64,000 nucleotides of DNA, taken from JBCCMQ01 sp039026235 (GTDB lineage Bacteria; Pseudomonadota; Alphaproteobacteria; Rhodobacterales; Rhodobacteraceae). Positions 34,217-43,077 of this stretch are shown here, in pieces (the first letter of the stretch is position 1; each line of letters starts with the position of its first letter). The DNA is taken from NCBI GenBank assembly GCA_039026235.1, contig JBCCMQ010000016.1:3886-67885 (forward strand), given 5' to 3'. Below the pieces are notes generated by a model. It searched no databases. It was not told the DNA's origin and saw only the letters and a program-made list of their open reading frames with translations. A program made the position numbers and the translations under genes.

Positions 34217-35485
34217 CTAAATCTCGCCCAGCACGGCCGCGAAGTGCGCTTTCCACGATGGTAACTCCGGCCGGTCCATATTTCCCGCATTACGTGACTT
34301 TTGTTCTTCGGCGTGCTCTTGCCGCATCACGTTTACCACTGCGTCGCACCATGCATAGATGTCAGTTGCATCTGCGTAAACGGGGATGTCGCCCAGCACT
34401 TCCCTGGTGACCGCCAAAGGATGCGCGATGCAGGTGACATTGGCGCAGGCCGCTTCGAGCGGTGCGAGCCCAAAGCCCTCGGCAAGGCTCGGCGCTAGCA
34501 GAGCCCGAGACGATGCCAGATGCTTTGCAATGGTTGTGTCATCAGGACCGTCCAGATGCTCAACAGAAACCCCGGACCGCTGCAAATGATTGATTTTCGA
34601 TACGATATCGGCGCCACCGAACCCGACCCGTCCGGCAAAAAGCAACGCGGGCGGGCTTTGGCTGCTTTCCAAGCGATCATACAAGCGCTGCCAGACTTGC
34701 AAAAGGAACGCCTGGTTTTTTCTGGCATCAAGAGTGCCAAGGCAAAGAAAGCTGTTCTGCAGCAGGCTGCTTTTGGATTGACACGGCGCCAACCCCGGAC
34801 CCAGGTGAGCGGTCAGTGTCTCGCCAGTCCAGCCCTTCTTTTGCGCTTGTACTGCAACCTGCTTCTGCGTCTCAAATGAAGGGCAAATTAGCGTGTCAGC
34901 ATGTGCAAAGGTTGCACGAAGTATTTGGTCCATACGTAGTTTTGCGGCATTCGGGTGCCATTCTGGAAACTCAAGCGGCAGCAGATCATGCACCATGACC
35001 TCGACCTTGCTGGCGCCTGCGCCGCGAATAGCCCGCAGTCGGCGGGCTGTAAGCGCGCTGTGGCCAACGTTCATATAGACAAATCCGCCCGGTAGATGCC
35101 GCCTCAGCATGGCAGCAAGCCGTCCGCGCGGTGCCCGCGCAAAGGCGAGCGCGCGCACGGCTGTTTCGCTTGTCTGCAAGTCTTCGCTGCGCCCCATCGG
35201 CAGACGTGAGAGAAGATCGCGGCCAGACGGCGGGGCAATACCATCGGCGTAAGACTTCAGGTCCCGCAGCGCAGCTTGGTTAAGCAGCAGATTTCCGAGC
35301 GGCGTACGCACAACGCCCCACAGCGGACGTCCTCGGGACAAAAGCTCTTCAAGATAGCGCCGTTCGACCCGGTCGATCCCGGTCGGAGCCATACCCAAAC
35401 GGCGTGCCGTACGGCTGAGGTCAATCAGATAGGCACGTTGGGCAGACGGTGCGCCGGACGCGTTACCTGCGTTATTCAGCTGCAC
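34217..35485 (-). CDS. Glycosyltransferase family 4 (group 1) protein
   Basis: A 422-residue retaining glycosyltransferase. The C-terminal donor domain has the E-x7-E type motif in SLAEGFGLAPLEAA and the FLCLGTLDARKNQ segment. The open frame starts at 35641 inside galU; GTG at 35485 overlaps the galU stop by 14 bases and gives a normal N terminus (LIDLSRTARRLG). Likely adds a hexose to a surface polysaccharide, supplied with UDP-glucose by galU in the same operon. Confidence 0.88.
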   Translation of the reverse strand: MQLNNAGNASGAPSAQRAYLIDLSRTARRLGMAPTGIDRVERRYLEELLSRGRPLWGVVRTPLGNLLLNQAALRDLKSYADGIAPPSGRDLLSRLPMGRSEDLQTSETAVRALAFARAPRGRLAAMLRRHLPGGFVYMNVGHSALTARRLRAIRGAGASKVEVMVHDLLPLEFPEWHPNAAKLRMDQILRATFAHADTLICPSFETQKQVAVQAQKKGWTGETLTAHLGPGLAPCQSKSSLLQNSFLCLGTLDARKNQAFLLQVWQRLYDRLESSQSPPALLFAGRVGFGGADIVSKINHLQRSGVSVEHLDGPDDTTIAKHLASSRALLAPSLAEGFGLAPLEAACANVTCIAHPLAVTREVLGDIPVYADATDIYAWCDAVVNVMRQEHAEEQKSRNAGNMDRPELPSWKAHFAAVLGEI

Positions 35486-36365
35486 GCTTGGTCGAGACAA
35501 CCTGGGACAGATAGTAATAAAGGTCGTCACGCAGTTCGTCTCGCGATAGGGCGAAGGCGACGGTCGCCTGTAGGTAACCGGACTTTGAGCCACAATCGAA
35601 CCGCTGACCATCAAAGCGGAAGCCATAAACTGGTCTGCCATTCAAAATTTCGGCGGCTATGGCATCCGTCAGCTGTATCTCGCCTGCCGCTCCCCGGCGC
35701 TTTCGGTTCAGCGTATTCATAACGTTCTGCGTCAGAATATAGCGGCCAATGACTGCCAGATTGGACGGCGCGGTGTTTGCTGCCGGTTTTTCGACCATCC
35801 CCTTGACGCCGACCAGCGGGCCGTCTTCGCCGTTGATGTCCAGAATGCCATAAGACGACGTCTTTTCCGGCGTGACTTCCATCGCCGCCACCATGCATGC
35901 GCCGGTTTCGTGATAGGCATCCACCATCTGCTGCAGGCAGGGCTTTTCAGCGGCGATGATATCGTCGGGCAGGATCACGGCAAAGGGTTCGTTACCGATC
36001 AGCCGCCGGGCGCACCAGACGGCGTGACCAAGGCCCAGCGCCTTGTGCTGTCGGATATAGGCAATCGCGCCGCTGTCCATGTTTGTCGTCTTAAGGAGCT
36101 TCAGTAGCTCGGTCTTCTTGGTCTTACGCAGCGACGCCTCAAGGACGGGCGCGTGATCGAAGTAGTCTTCGAGCGCGCCTTTTCCGCGCGAGGTTACAAA
36201 GATGAATTCCTTTATTCCCGCAGCACGCGCCTCATCGATCGCGTATTGGATCAGCGGGCGGTCCACCAGAGTCATAATCTCTTTTGGAATCGACTTCGTC
36301 GCAGGCAAAAAGCGTGTGCCCAGGCCCGCCACTGGAAAAATTGCTTTGGTTACTTTTTGTGCCAT
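35472..36365 (-). CDS. galU: UTP-glucose-1-phosphate uridylyltransferase
   Basis: A 297-residue enzyme making UDP-glucose. The N-terminal AIFPVAGLGTRFLPATKSIPK nucleotide loop region, EIMTLVDRPLIQY, FAVILPDD and DCGSKSGYLQA near the end are diagnostic of GalU. It feeds glycan synthesis by the neighbouring glycosyltransferases. Its 3' end overlaps the GT4 gene, indicating co-transcription. Confidence 0.96.
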   Translation of the reverse strand: MAQKVTKAIFPVAGLGTRFLPATKSIPKEIMTLVDRPLIQYAIDEARAAGIKEFIFVTSRGKGALEDYFDHAPVLEASLRKTKKTELLKLLKTTNMDSGAIAYIRQHKALGLGHAVWCARRLIGNEPFAVILPDDIIAAEKPCLQQMVDAYHETGACMVAAMEVTPEKTSSYGILDINGEDGPLVGVKGMVEKPAANTAPSNLAVIGRYILTQNVMNTLNRKRRGAAGEIQLTDAIAAEILNGRPVYGFRFDGQRFDCGSKSGYLQATVAFALSRDELRDDLYYYLSQVVSTKRAAE

Positions 36366-36480
36366 CTGCCCTGCTGCTCAAAAGCCGTGCCCCAGCCGGT
36401 ATGCTGTAGACCACAGATTCGTTTCCGAGATAAGTCGCTATTTGGAATGTATCGTCTGGCGTTGCCGGACCGGTGTCAGA

Positions 36481-37722
36481 CTAGCCAAAATGTTCGCTTG
36501 GAAAACGCACTGCACCTATGCGCTCGACCTCGCGGCGAAGGCGATCAGCCGTGCGCCAGTAAGCCCAAAGAGGGTCCGCGCGGTCTGATTTGCCGTAGAC
36601 TCCTCCGGATTGTTCCCAATACCCGGGCATCCTGTACCGCATCCGGTGGAAAAACGATGTCTGGTGCAGCAGGAACAGGCTGACCCGGTGCCCGCTTGTC
36701 GTCAACTCGGCCGCCTGTCTGCGAAGGCGATGGCGTTCTCGCCAATGTCCATGCAAAACGCAGTCCTCTGCCGGATCATGGCGATCGCTGCTAAACGGTT
36801 GGAATTCGGTATTTCTTTCAGACAACTCAGGAAAGTTTCCGCTTTGGCGCAGCATGCCTTCGTCGTATCCGCGCAATAGCCCGTCTAGGCATTGTTCCAC
36901 TCGGCGGGGTTCACTGCGTCCATCAACCATGAAACCCAGAAGCCGCCTGCGCTGAGCATTGAACATCGCCTCCCGTGCGGGCGCCCAGTCGCGTTCCCGA
37001 AGGTACTTGCAATGAAAGACGGCAGAGCTTGCGCCAATCTCATGCAGATCGGCCGGCCCACGGTCCGCCCGGCGATTGGCATTGGGTGCAAAGGCATGAT
37101 GAACCACCGCCAAAGGAGCTATAGCGGTCTGAATTTCATCGGCGGCAATCCGCATATTCAGGTCACTGTCTTCGAGGTAAAAGGCGAATGCCGGATCAAA
37201 CCCGCCCAAGCGTCGCAATACCTCGCGCCTGAACATCATGTTCGTGCCCTGGGTCCGTACCGCAAATCCCGGCGCCACCTGTGGAACTGCCGTCTTGTCC
37301 GCTTCGATGGCCAGGGTGTGGTCGGTCCCTGTGGCGTCAATCGACTGCCCCGCCCATTGCAGCGAGATACCGTTCCGACCAAGAACAAAGCCTCCGGCCG
37401 CCCCCACCTTTTGATCGAGAAAGGCGCCTGACAGGTGTTCAAGCCAGCGCGGTTCGGCCACGGCGTCATCGTCGATGAAGGCAATCAACTCACCGGCGCT
37501 CAGCGCGATGCCGATATTACGGGCCTGCGAGATGTTGGCGACGTCAAAGACCTGCGTTGCAGCGACGCCTTGCAGATCGACCGCGCTAAGGCTTGACGCG
37601 TCGGCAACAACCACGATTTCAAAGTTCGCGTGGGTTTGCTGGCGAAGCGCGGTAAGGCATTTCAGCAGGTCTTCCGGGCGTCCGTGGCTGACCACGACAA
37701 CGCTTACCGTCGTCAGGGTCAA
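36481..37722 (-). CDS. Glycosyltransferase family 2 with C-terminal extension
   Basis: A 413-residue protein: VSVVVVSHGRPEDLLKCLTA opens a GT2 domain, AFIDDDAVAEPRW holds the metal-binding DxD, and FYLEDSDLNMR is the ED catalytic motif. The last ~150 residues are basic and unrecognised, possibly a second enzymatic or membrane-association region. TTG at 37722 overlaps the kdsB stop (TTGA), so it is translated with kdsB and may build a KDO-containing glycan (inference). Confidence 0.87.
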   Translation of the reverse strand: MTLTTVSVVVVSHGRPEDLLKCLTALRQQTHANFEIVVVADASSLSAVDLQGVAATQVFDVANISQARNIGIALSAGELIAFIDDDAVAEPRWLEHLSGAFLDQKVGAAGGFVLGRNGISLQWAGQSIDATGTDHTLAIEADKTAVPQVAPGFAVRTQGTNMMFRREVLRRLGGFDPAFAFYLEDSDLNMRIAADEIQTAIAPLAVVHHAFAPNANRRADRGPADLHEIGASSAVFHCKYLRERDWAPAREAMFNAQRRRLLGFMVDGRSEPRRVEQCLDGLLRGYDEGMLRQSGNFPELSERNTEFQPFSSDRHDPAEDCVLHGHWRERHRLRRQAAELTTSGHRVSLFLLHQTSFFHRMRYRMPGYWEQSGGVYGKSDRADPLWAYWRTADRLRREVERIGAVRFPSEHFG

Positions 37723-38519
37723 GGCATATCCATCTCGGCCATCATGCGTTCTAGCCGATCCACGTCTTCGGGGTTGTTCAACTCCCAGAATTGTCGGCCC
37801 CGCGCGCTGACCTCAACACAGGCGACCGGCACGCCGGCGTAGAGAAACCGCAACTGTTCCAGTCCTTCCAGACGCTCAAGCGCAGTTTCGTCGATACCGA
37901 GGTATGCCTTCAATGCCGCCGGGCGGTAGGCGTAGACCCCAACGTGATGGAAGACGGGCGTGTATTCAGCGGGTTCATATTGCGATCCGGTGTAGGGGAT
38001 AACCTCTTTTGAGAAATAAAGTGCCCGGCCCCCGGCGCCGAAGACGGCCGTGGTTCCGCCCACGCGGCCAGCCTTCCGGTCATCGAGAAAAGCGTTCAAA
38101 GTGACGCCGTCACACGGCAGGACCGGCGTGGCGACATCGAAAGACGGATCATCCTGAAGCTTGTCGACAAGTCCCTCGATGAACCATGCCGGCGTCAGTG
38201 GGGCATCGCCCTGAAGGTTGACGACAATCTCCGTCTCGGCAGGCAGGCCGGCCAAGGCTTCGGCACAACGTTCTGTACCGTTTCGGCATGCACTTGACGT
38301 CATAAGTGTCTTGCCGCCAAAGGCCGTCACAGCATCCCGTATGCGTGGATCATCGGTTGCTACAAAAACCTGATCGATTCCGGAAACGGTCTGCGCCGCC
38401 TCCCACGATCTTTGTATCAGCGTCTTCGAGACACCGGTCGCACCGCGCAAGGGCACCAGGGGCTTACCCGGGTAGCGCGAGGATTCAAATCTAGCCGGAA
38501 TAACGATTGCGACGGACAC
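37719..38519 (-). CDS. kdsB: 3-deoxy-manno-octulosonate cytidylyltransferase
   Basis: A 266-residue CMP-KDO synthetase: IPARFESSRYPGKPL, VFVATDDPRI, NLQGDAPL and the C-terminal NNPEDVDRLE all match KdsB. It activates KDO for lipid A core or capsule. The gene is between cysQ (4 bp) and a GT2 (overlap). Together with kdsD at 25.9 kb it gives two of the KDO pathway enzymes. Confidence 0.95.
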   Translation of the reverse strand: MSVAIVIPARFESSRYPGKPLVPLRGATGVSKTLIQRSWEAAQTVSGIDQVFVATDDPRIRDAVTAFGGKTLMTSSACRNGTERCAEALAGLPAETEIVVNLQGDAPLTPAWFIEGLVDKLQDDPSFDVATPVLPCDGVTLNAFLDDRKAGRVGGTTAVFGAGGRALYFSKEVIPYTGSQYEPAEYTPVFHHVGVYAYRPAALKAYLGIDETALERLEGLEQLRFLYAGVPVACVEVSARGRQFWELNNPEDVDRLERMMAEMDMP

Positions 38520-38523
38520 GTTG

Positions 38524-39333
38524 CTAGCCAGACTTCAGCGTAACGCCGGGTGAATGGGCGATAAAGAACGGGTTGCGGTAGGCCGCCTTGCCATAGTGGA
38601 ACGGTGCGTGCCCATCGAAGAACACGACGCGCCCGCCCGCGCCTCTGAGAACGGCATCGCCCGCCGCGGTGTCCCATTCCATCGTAGGCCCAAGACGCGG
38701 GTAAAGATCCGCCTCGCCCGTGGCCACCAGGCAGAACTTCAGTGACGAGCCCGCAGATGTCATGTCGCGCACGGCATACTTGCCGATGTAATCGTCAGTT
38801 GCTTGATCCCTGTGCGACTTGGAGGCAACGACCATCAGGGCGTCGTTGTCGGGCTTAGAGACCGAGATCGGCTGAAGCCGTTCGGGTTCTTTGCCCAAGA
38901 ACGGCGACTTTTCTTCAACGGATTGCCCGTCCGTAAGAGTGTAGAACAGGCGACCCTTAGCGGGCGCATAGACAACGCCGCGCCGCGGAACACCGTCTTC
39001 CACGAAGGCGATATTGACGGTGAAGTCTCCCCTCCTGCGTATGAATTCCTTGGTGCCATCAAGTGGGTCAACAATGAAGAACCGCGAAGCTGTTTGCCCG
39101 TGGGATGCCGTGGTTTCTTCGGTCACAACCAGGATATCGGGAAAGGCTTCGCGCAGGCCGTCGCGAATAATGCGGTCTGCCAGTTCGTCCGCTTCGGTGA
39201 CCGGAGAATCGTCCGCTTTGACCCGCACGTCGAAATCAGGTCTTTCGTAGACATCCATGATCGCCGCGCCGGCCTCCAGCGCAAGCTGCCGAAAGGTCGA
39301 TACCATGCGCTGTGTACTTGAAACATCGGCCAT
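38524..39333 (-). CDS. cysQ: 3'(2'),5'-bisphosphate nucleotidase CysQ
   Basis: A 269-residue inositol-monophosphatase-fold enzyme. Metal-site motifs DSPVTEADELAD, VDPLDGTKEFI and PTMEWDTAAGDAVL are intact. It hydrolyses PAP, the inhibitory by-product of PAPS-dependent sulfotransferases and of sulfate reduction. ATG at 39333 (MADVSSTQ) is preferred over a longer frame start at 39369. Four bases before kdsB. Proximity to a sulfotransferase gene fits a sulfated glycan. Confidence 0.93.
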   Translation of the reverse strand: MADVSSTQRMVSTFRQLALEAGAAIMDVYERPDFDVRVKADDSPVTEADELADRIIRDGLREAFPDILVVTEETTASHGQTASRFFIVDPLDGTKEFIRRRGDFTVNIAFVEDGVPRRGVVYAPAKGRLFYTLTDGQSVEEKSPFLGKEPERLQPISVSKPDNDALMVVASKSHRDQATDDYIGKYAVRDMTSAGSSLKFCLVATGEADLYPRLGPTMEWDTAAGDAVLRGAGGRVVFFDGHAPFHYGKAAYRNPFFIAHSPGVTLKSG

Positions 39334-39447
39334 AGTTTTCGCGCGTCCCACGATTGCTGCCAAAGACAAGTGATCTTATGATCCGGGTGCAAGAGATCAG
39401 CAAGGTTTAGAGGCGAAACTTCACCGGACGGGCAGCAGGGCACAGGT

Positions 39448-40272
39448 ATGTTTGCCAAACGCACCAACACAAAATCGGGCCTGTTGGCCACGATCGAGTT
39501 TCTGGAATTGGTCTACCACAGCACGACGCGCGCGCTGCGGAAGACCCATGGAAACGCGTTGATCGGTCTTTTGCTGTCGATGCTACAGACGATTATGATG
39601 GTCGTTGTCTTCTACGTGATGTTCGAGCTTCTGCAACTGCGGGGGATGAGCCTGCGCGGCGATTTCTTCATGTTTCTCTTGTCCGGTATTTTCATCTACA
39701 TGACCCACATCAAGGTCATGGGCAGCATTCTGTCGTCTGAGGGTCCAACATCGCCCATGATGATGCACGCGCCCATGAACACGTTCGTGGCCATTCTGGC
39801 GGCGTCCTTCAGCTCTCTCTACATACAGATGCTATCGCTGGCAGTGATCATCGGCGGCTATCATGTGGCAATCAAGCCGGTCGAGATCCACGACCCATTT
39901 GGTGCCTTCATGATGATCCTGCTTGGATGGTTTTCGGGCATAGGCGTCGGGTTGGTTTTCCTTGCCCTTAAGCCTTGGTTCCCCGGCTTCACCCAGCAGC
40001 TGAATTCATTCTACACGCGGGTCAATATCTTCGCTTCGGGCAAGATGACCGTGGGCAACATGCTTCCCTACACGCTTCTGCCGATGTTTCTTTGGAACCC
40101 ACTGTTTCACATCATCGATCAGGCGCGGGGCTATGTGTTCGTGAACTATTTCCCGCATCACACCAATTACTGGTACCCGCTGATCCTTTCCGTGGTGCTT
40201 ATCCTGATCGGGCTGATGGCCGAAAGCTATACCCGCAAGCACGCATCGCTTAGCTGGTTTGCACGCCGCTAG
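39448..40272 (+). CDS. ABC-2 type polysaccharide export permease (KpsM-like)
   Basis: A 274-residue protein with six hydrophobic segments; FVNYFPHHTNYWYPL and the overall pattern match the permeases that export capsule or O-antigen chains. No KpsT/Wzt ATPase is adjacent, and none is seen in the window apart from LptB and the peptide transporter ATPase, so its partner must be encoded elsewhere. Its TAG stop shares a CTAG tetranucleotide with the stop of the convergent alkB gene. Confidence 0.85.
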   Translation: MFAKRTNTKSGLLATIEFLELVYHSTTRALRKTHGNALIGLLLSMLQTIMMVVVFYVMFELLQLRGMSLRGDFFMFLLSGIFIYMTHIKVMGSILSSEGPTSPMMMHAPMNTFVAILAASFSSLYIQMLSLAVIIGGYHVAIKPVEIHDPFGAFMMILLGWFSGIGVGLVFLALKPWFPGFTQQLNSFYTRVNIFASGKMTVGNMLPYTLLPMFLWNPLFHIIDQARGYVFVNYFPHHTNYWYPLILSVVLILIGLMAESYTRKHASLSWFARR

Positions 40273-40880
40273 GTCACCACGCGCATGGTTACGTTCAGCC
40301 GTCCGCCATCCGGCAAAAGCGTGCTCGATCCACTGCGGATGCGATCAACCCCGTGAAAGACTAGCCGTGCATCGCCTTGCATCACGAGCGCGTCGCCCGA
40401 GTTCAACCAAACGGACTGCGTGCGCGCCCGCCGGGCGAGCCCGCCCACGCGGAAAAGCCCGTCGTCGCCCAGCGAAAGCGACACCACGGGCTGCGAGAAA
40501 TCCGCTTCGTCACGGTCTTGGTGCAAGCCCATGCGCGCGCCGGGACCATAGTGGTTGATCAATACCGATTCAGGCGGGCGGGAGGCGGGCACGAGCGCAG
40601 ACCACATCTCTTTGAGCGCTGCAGGTATCATCGGCCAAGGCTTCCCGTCGCTTTGGTGGGGCGCGTAGGAATATCCGCTTCGGTCAATGGTCCAGCCAAA
40701 GGAGCCTGCGGCCGTCATGCGTACCGACAGGGGCCGACCGTTCGGCATTTTCATCTCTCGTAACGGGGCTGCCGCCATGACGCCCGCAAGATCGCTTAAG
40801 ACAGCCTCCTGAGCGGGTCTATCCAGGAATCCCGGATAGACTTCAACGCCGCCAAGCACGTGTTTTTCAGGCAGTTTCAT
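40269..40880 (-). CDS. alkB: DNA oxidative demethylase AlkB
   Basis: A 203-residue Fe(II)/2-oxoglutarate dioxygenase that repairs 1-methyladenine and 3-methylcytosine. Iron ligands are seen in LHQDRDE (His, Asp) and VFHGVDR (His); the 2-oxoglutarate arginines are in GRLNVTMR. ATG at 40880 was chosen; the frame continues a long way upstream antisense to dnaK, but only from here does the sequence look like AlkB. Confidence 0.93.
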   Translation of the reverse strand: MKLPEKHVLGGVEVYPGFLDRPAQEAVLSDLAGVMAAAPLREMKMPNGRPLSVRMTAAGSFGWTIDRSGYSYAPHQSDGKPWPMIPAALKEMWSALVPASRPPESVLINHYGPGARMGLHQDRDEADFSQPVVSLSLGDDGLFRVGGLARRARTQSVWLNSGDALVMQGDARLVFHGVDRIRSGSSTLLPDGGRLNVTMRVVT

Positions 40881-40951
40881 GCAATCTGTTCCCTTTGTTT
40901 CAAAACCGGGCAAACATGTTCGCAACAGCAACAACTTGGCAGCCTGTTTGG

Positions 40952-40981
40952 CTTGCAGGCCCCATTCACGACACCTATATA
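40952..40981 (+). promoter_or_regulatory. Heat-shock (sigma-32/RpoH type) promoter of dnaK
   Basis: CTTGCA (40952-40957) and CCTATATA (40974-40981), 16 bases apart, match the RpoH consensus of alphaproteobacteria. The start of dnaK is about 100 bp downstream. Confidence 0.65.
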
Positions 40982-41084
40982 CGCGCAGAACCCAACCTGG
41001 GTCACAGACCTGAAGCCTCAATACGGAAGACCGGTGCCGAAATGGGCCGGTGGTTCGTAAATCGCCACAAAAGAGGGATCGAAA

Positions 41085-43004
41085 ATGGCAAAAGTCATAG
41101 GTATCGACCTTGGTACCACTAACTCTTGCGTCGCTATCATGGACGGCGCCCAGCCGCGCGTTATCGAAAATTCGGAAGGCGCGCGCACCACGCCATCGAT
41201 TGTCGCATTCACCGATGACGAACGTCTTGTGGGCCAACCCGCCAAGCGCCAGGCCGTCACCAACCCCGAAAACACGATATTTGCCGTCAAACGCCTGATC
41301 GGCCGCCGCGTCGACGACGCCGAAGTGTCGAAAGACAAAAAAATCGTGCCGTATGAGATCGTCGATGGCGGAAATGGCGACGCATGGGTCGAAGCGGACG
41401 GCGAGAAATACAGCCCTAGCCAGATCTCGGCGTTCATCCTTCAGAAGATGAAGGAAACGGCCGAAAGCTATCTGGGCGAAACCGTCGAACAGGCAGTGAT
41501 TACCGTACCCGCCTATTTCAATGACGCCCAGCGTCAGGCCACCAAGGATGCGGGCAAGATTGCCGGCCTTGAGGTGCTTCGCATCATCAACGAACCAACG
41601 GCGGCCGCGCTTGCCTATGGTTTGGACAAGAAAGCCAGCAAGACCATTGCGGTGTACGACCTTGGCGGCGGCACCTTCGACGTGACGATCCTTGAGATTG
41701 ATGACGGACTTTTCGAAGTCAAATCCACCAATGGTGACACGTTCCTCGGTGGTGAAGATTTTGACATGCGCGTGGTCCAGTATCTGGCCGACGAATTCAA
41801 AAAGGAAAACGGTGTCGATCTGACCGCGGACAAAATGGCGCTTCAGCGACTGAAGGAAGCCGCCGAGAAAGCAAAGATTGAACTGTCGTCTTCCAGCCAG
41901 ACGGAAATCAACCAGCCGTTTATTTCCATGGATCCCAAGGGCGGCCAGCCCCTTCACATGGTCATGAAACTAACACGGGCCAAACTGGAAACCCTCGTCG
42001 GCGATCTGATCAAAAAGTCACTGAAACCCTGCCAAGCGGCGCTCAAAGACGCGGGTCTTTCGACCAGCGACATTGATGAGGTTGTTCTGGTGGGTGGCAT
42101 GACCCGCATGCCGAAGGTTCTTGAAGAGGTCACTAAGTTCTTCGGGAAAGAACCCCACAAGGGCGTCAACCCCGATGAAGTGGTGGCCATGGGTGCTGCG
42201 ATCCAGGCAGGCGTTCTGCAGGGCGACGTAAAGGACGTTGTACTTCTTGACGTGACCCCGCTGTCGCTGGGCATCGAGACATTGGGCGGTGTCTTCACCC
42301 GTCTGATCGATCGAAACACAACCATTCCAACGAAGAAAAGCCAGATATTCTCAACCGCCGAAGACAATCAGAACGCTGTGACGATCCGGGTGTTCCAGGG
42401 CGAGCGCGAAATGGCATCGGACAACAAGCTGCTCGGCCAGTTCAACCTTGAAGAAATCCCGCCCGCGCCGCGCGGCATGCCGCAGATCGAAGTGACCTTC
42501 GACATCAATGCCGATGGCATCGTCAACGTGGGTGCCAAGGACAAGGGAACGGGCAAAGAGCAAAAGATCACGATCCAGGCGTCGGGCGGTCTGTCCGATG
42601 ATGAGATCGACGCAATGGTCAAAGATGCGGAAGAGAACGCCGAAGCCGACAAGTCGCGCCGCGAACTCGTCGAAGCCAAGAACCAGGCGGAAAGCCTGAT
42701 TCATTCGACCGAGAAGTCGATCGAGGATCACGGCGAAAAGGTCGATCCGTCGACCGTCGAAGCAATCGAGTTGGCCGTCGCCGCATTGAAGGACACGCTC
42801 GAGTCCGAAGATGCGGGCAAGATCAAATCCGGCATCCAGAATGTAACGGAAGCCGCCATGAAGCTCGGAGAAGCGATCTATAAAGCCGAGCAAGAGAAAG
42901 CGGGTGAGGCATCGTCGGAAGGCGACGACGAACCGCACGGCGTTGATGACGATATCGTCGATGCCGATTTCGAGGATCTGGACGACAACAAGCGCGCGTC
43001 CTAA
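41085..43004 (+). CDS. dnaK: Molecular chaperone DnaK (Hsp70)
   Basis: A 639-residue Hsp70 with ATPase domain (GIDLGTTNSCVA, VYDLGGGTFDVTIL, VLVGGMTRMPKV), the linker VLLDVTPLSLGIET and a Glu/Asp-rich C terminus (DDDIVDADFEDLDD). Folds nascent and stressed proteins with DnaJ and GrpE. dnaJ follows after 73 bp, the standard heat-shock pair. Length normal. Confidence 0.99.
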   Translation: MAKVIGIDLGTTNSCVAIMDGAQPRVIENSEGARTTPSIVAFTDDERLVGQPAKRQAVTNPENTIFAVKRLIGRRVDDAEVSKDKKIVPYEIVDGGNGDAWVEADGEKYSPSQISAFILQKMKETAESYLGETVEQAVITVPAYFNDAQRQATKDAGKIAGLEVLRIINEPTAAALAYGLDKKASKTIAVYDLGGGTFDVTILEIDDGLFEVKSTNGDTFLGGEDFDMRVVQYLADEFKKENGVDLTADKMALQRLKEAAEKAKIELSSSSQTEINQPFISMDPKGGQPLHMVMKLTRAKLETLVGDLIKKSLKPCQAALKDAGLSTSDIDEVVLVGGMTRMPKVLEEVTKFFGKEPHKGVNPDEVVAMGAAIQAGVLQGDVKDVVLLDVTPLSLGIETLGGVFTRLIDRNTTIPTKKSQIFSTAEDNQNAVTIRVFQGEREMASDNKLLGQFNLEEIPPAPRGMPQIEVTFDINADGIVNVGAKDKGTGKEQKITIQASGGLSDDEIDAMVKDAEENAEADKSRRELVEAKNQAESLIHSTEKSIEDHGEKVDPSTVEAIELAVAALKDTLESEDAGKIKSGIQNVTEAAMKLGEAIYKAEQEKAGEASSEGDDEPHGVDDDIVDADFEDLDDNKRAS

Positions 43005-43077
43005 GTGCGCCTCCGAATGTCTTGGAACCGGCCCGCCCAATGGGTCGGTTCCTTGCGTTTGATAAGGAAAGCCGCTG

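Noticed and set aside
40881..41957. Long minus-strand frame upstream of alkB, antisense to dnaK
   Set aside because: It is the mirror of the conserved dnaK coding sequence; similarity to AlkB starts only at 40880.
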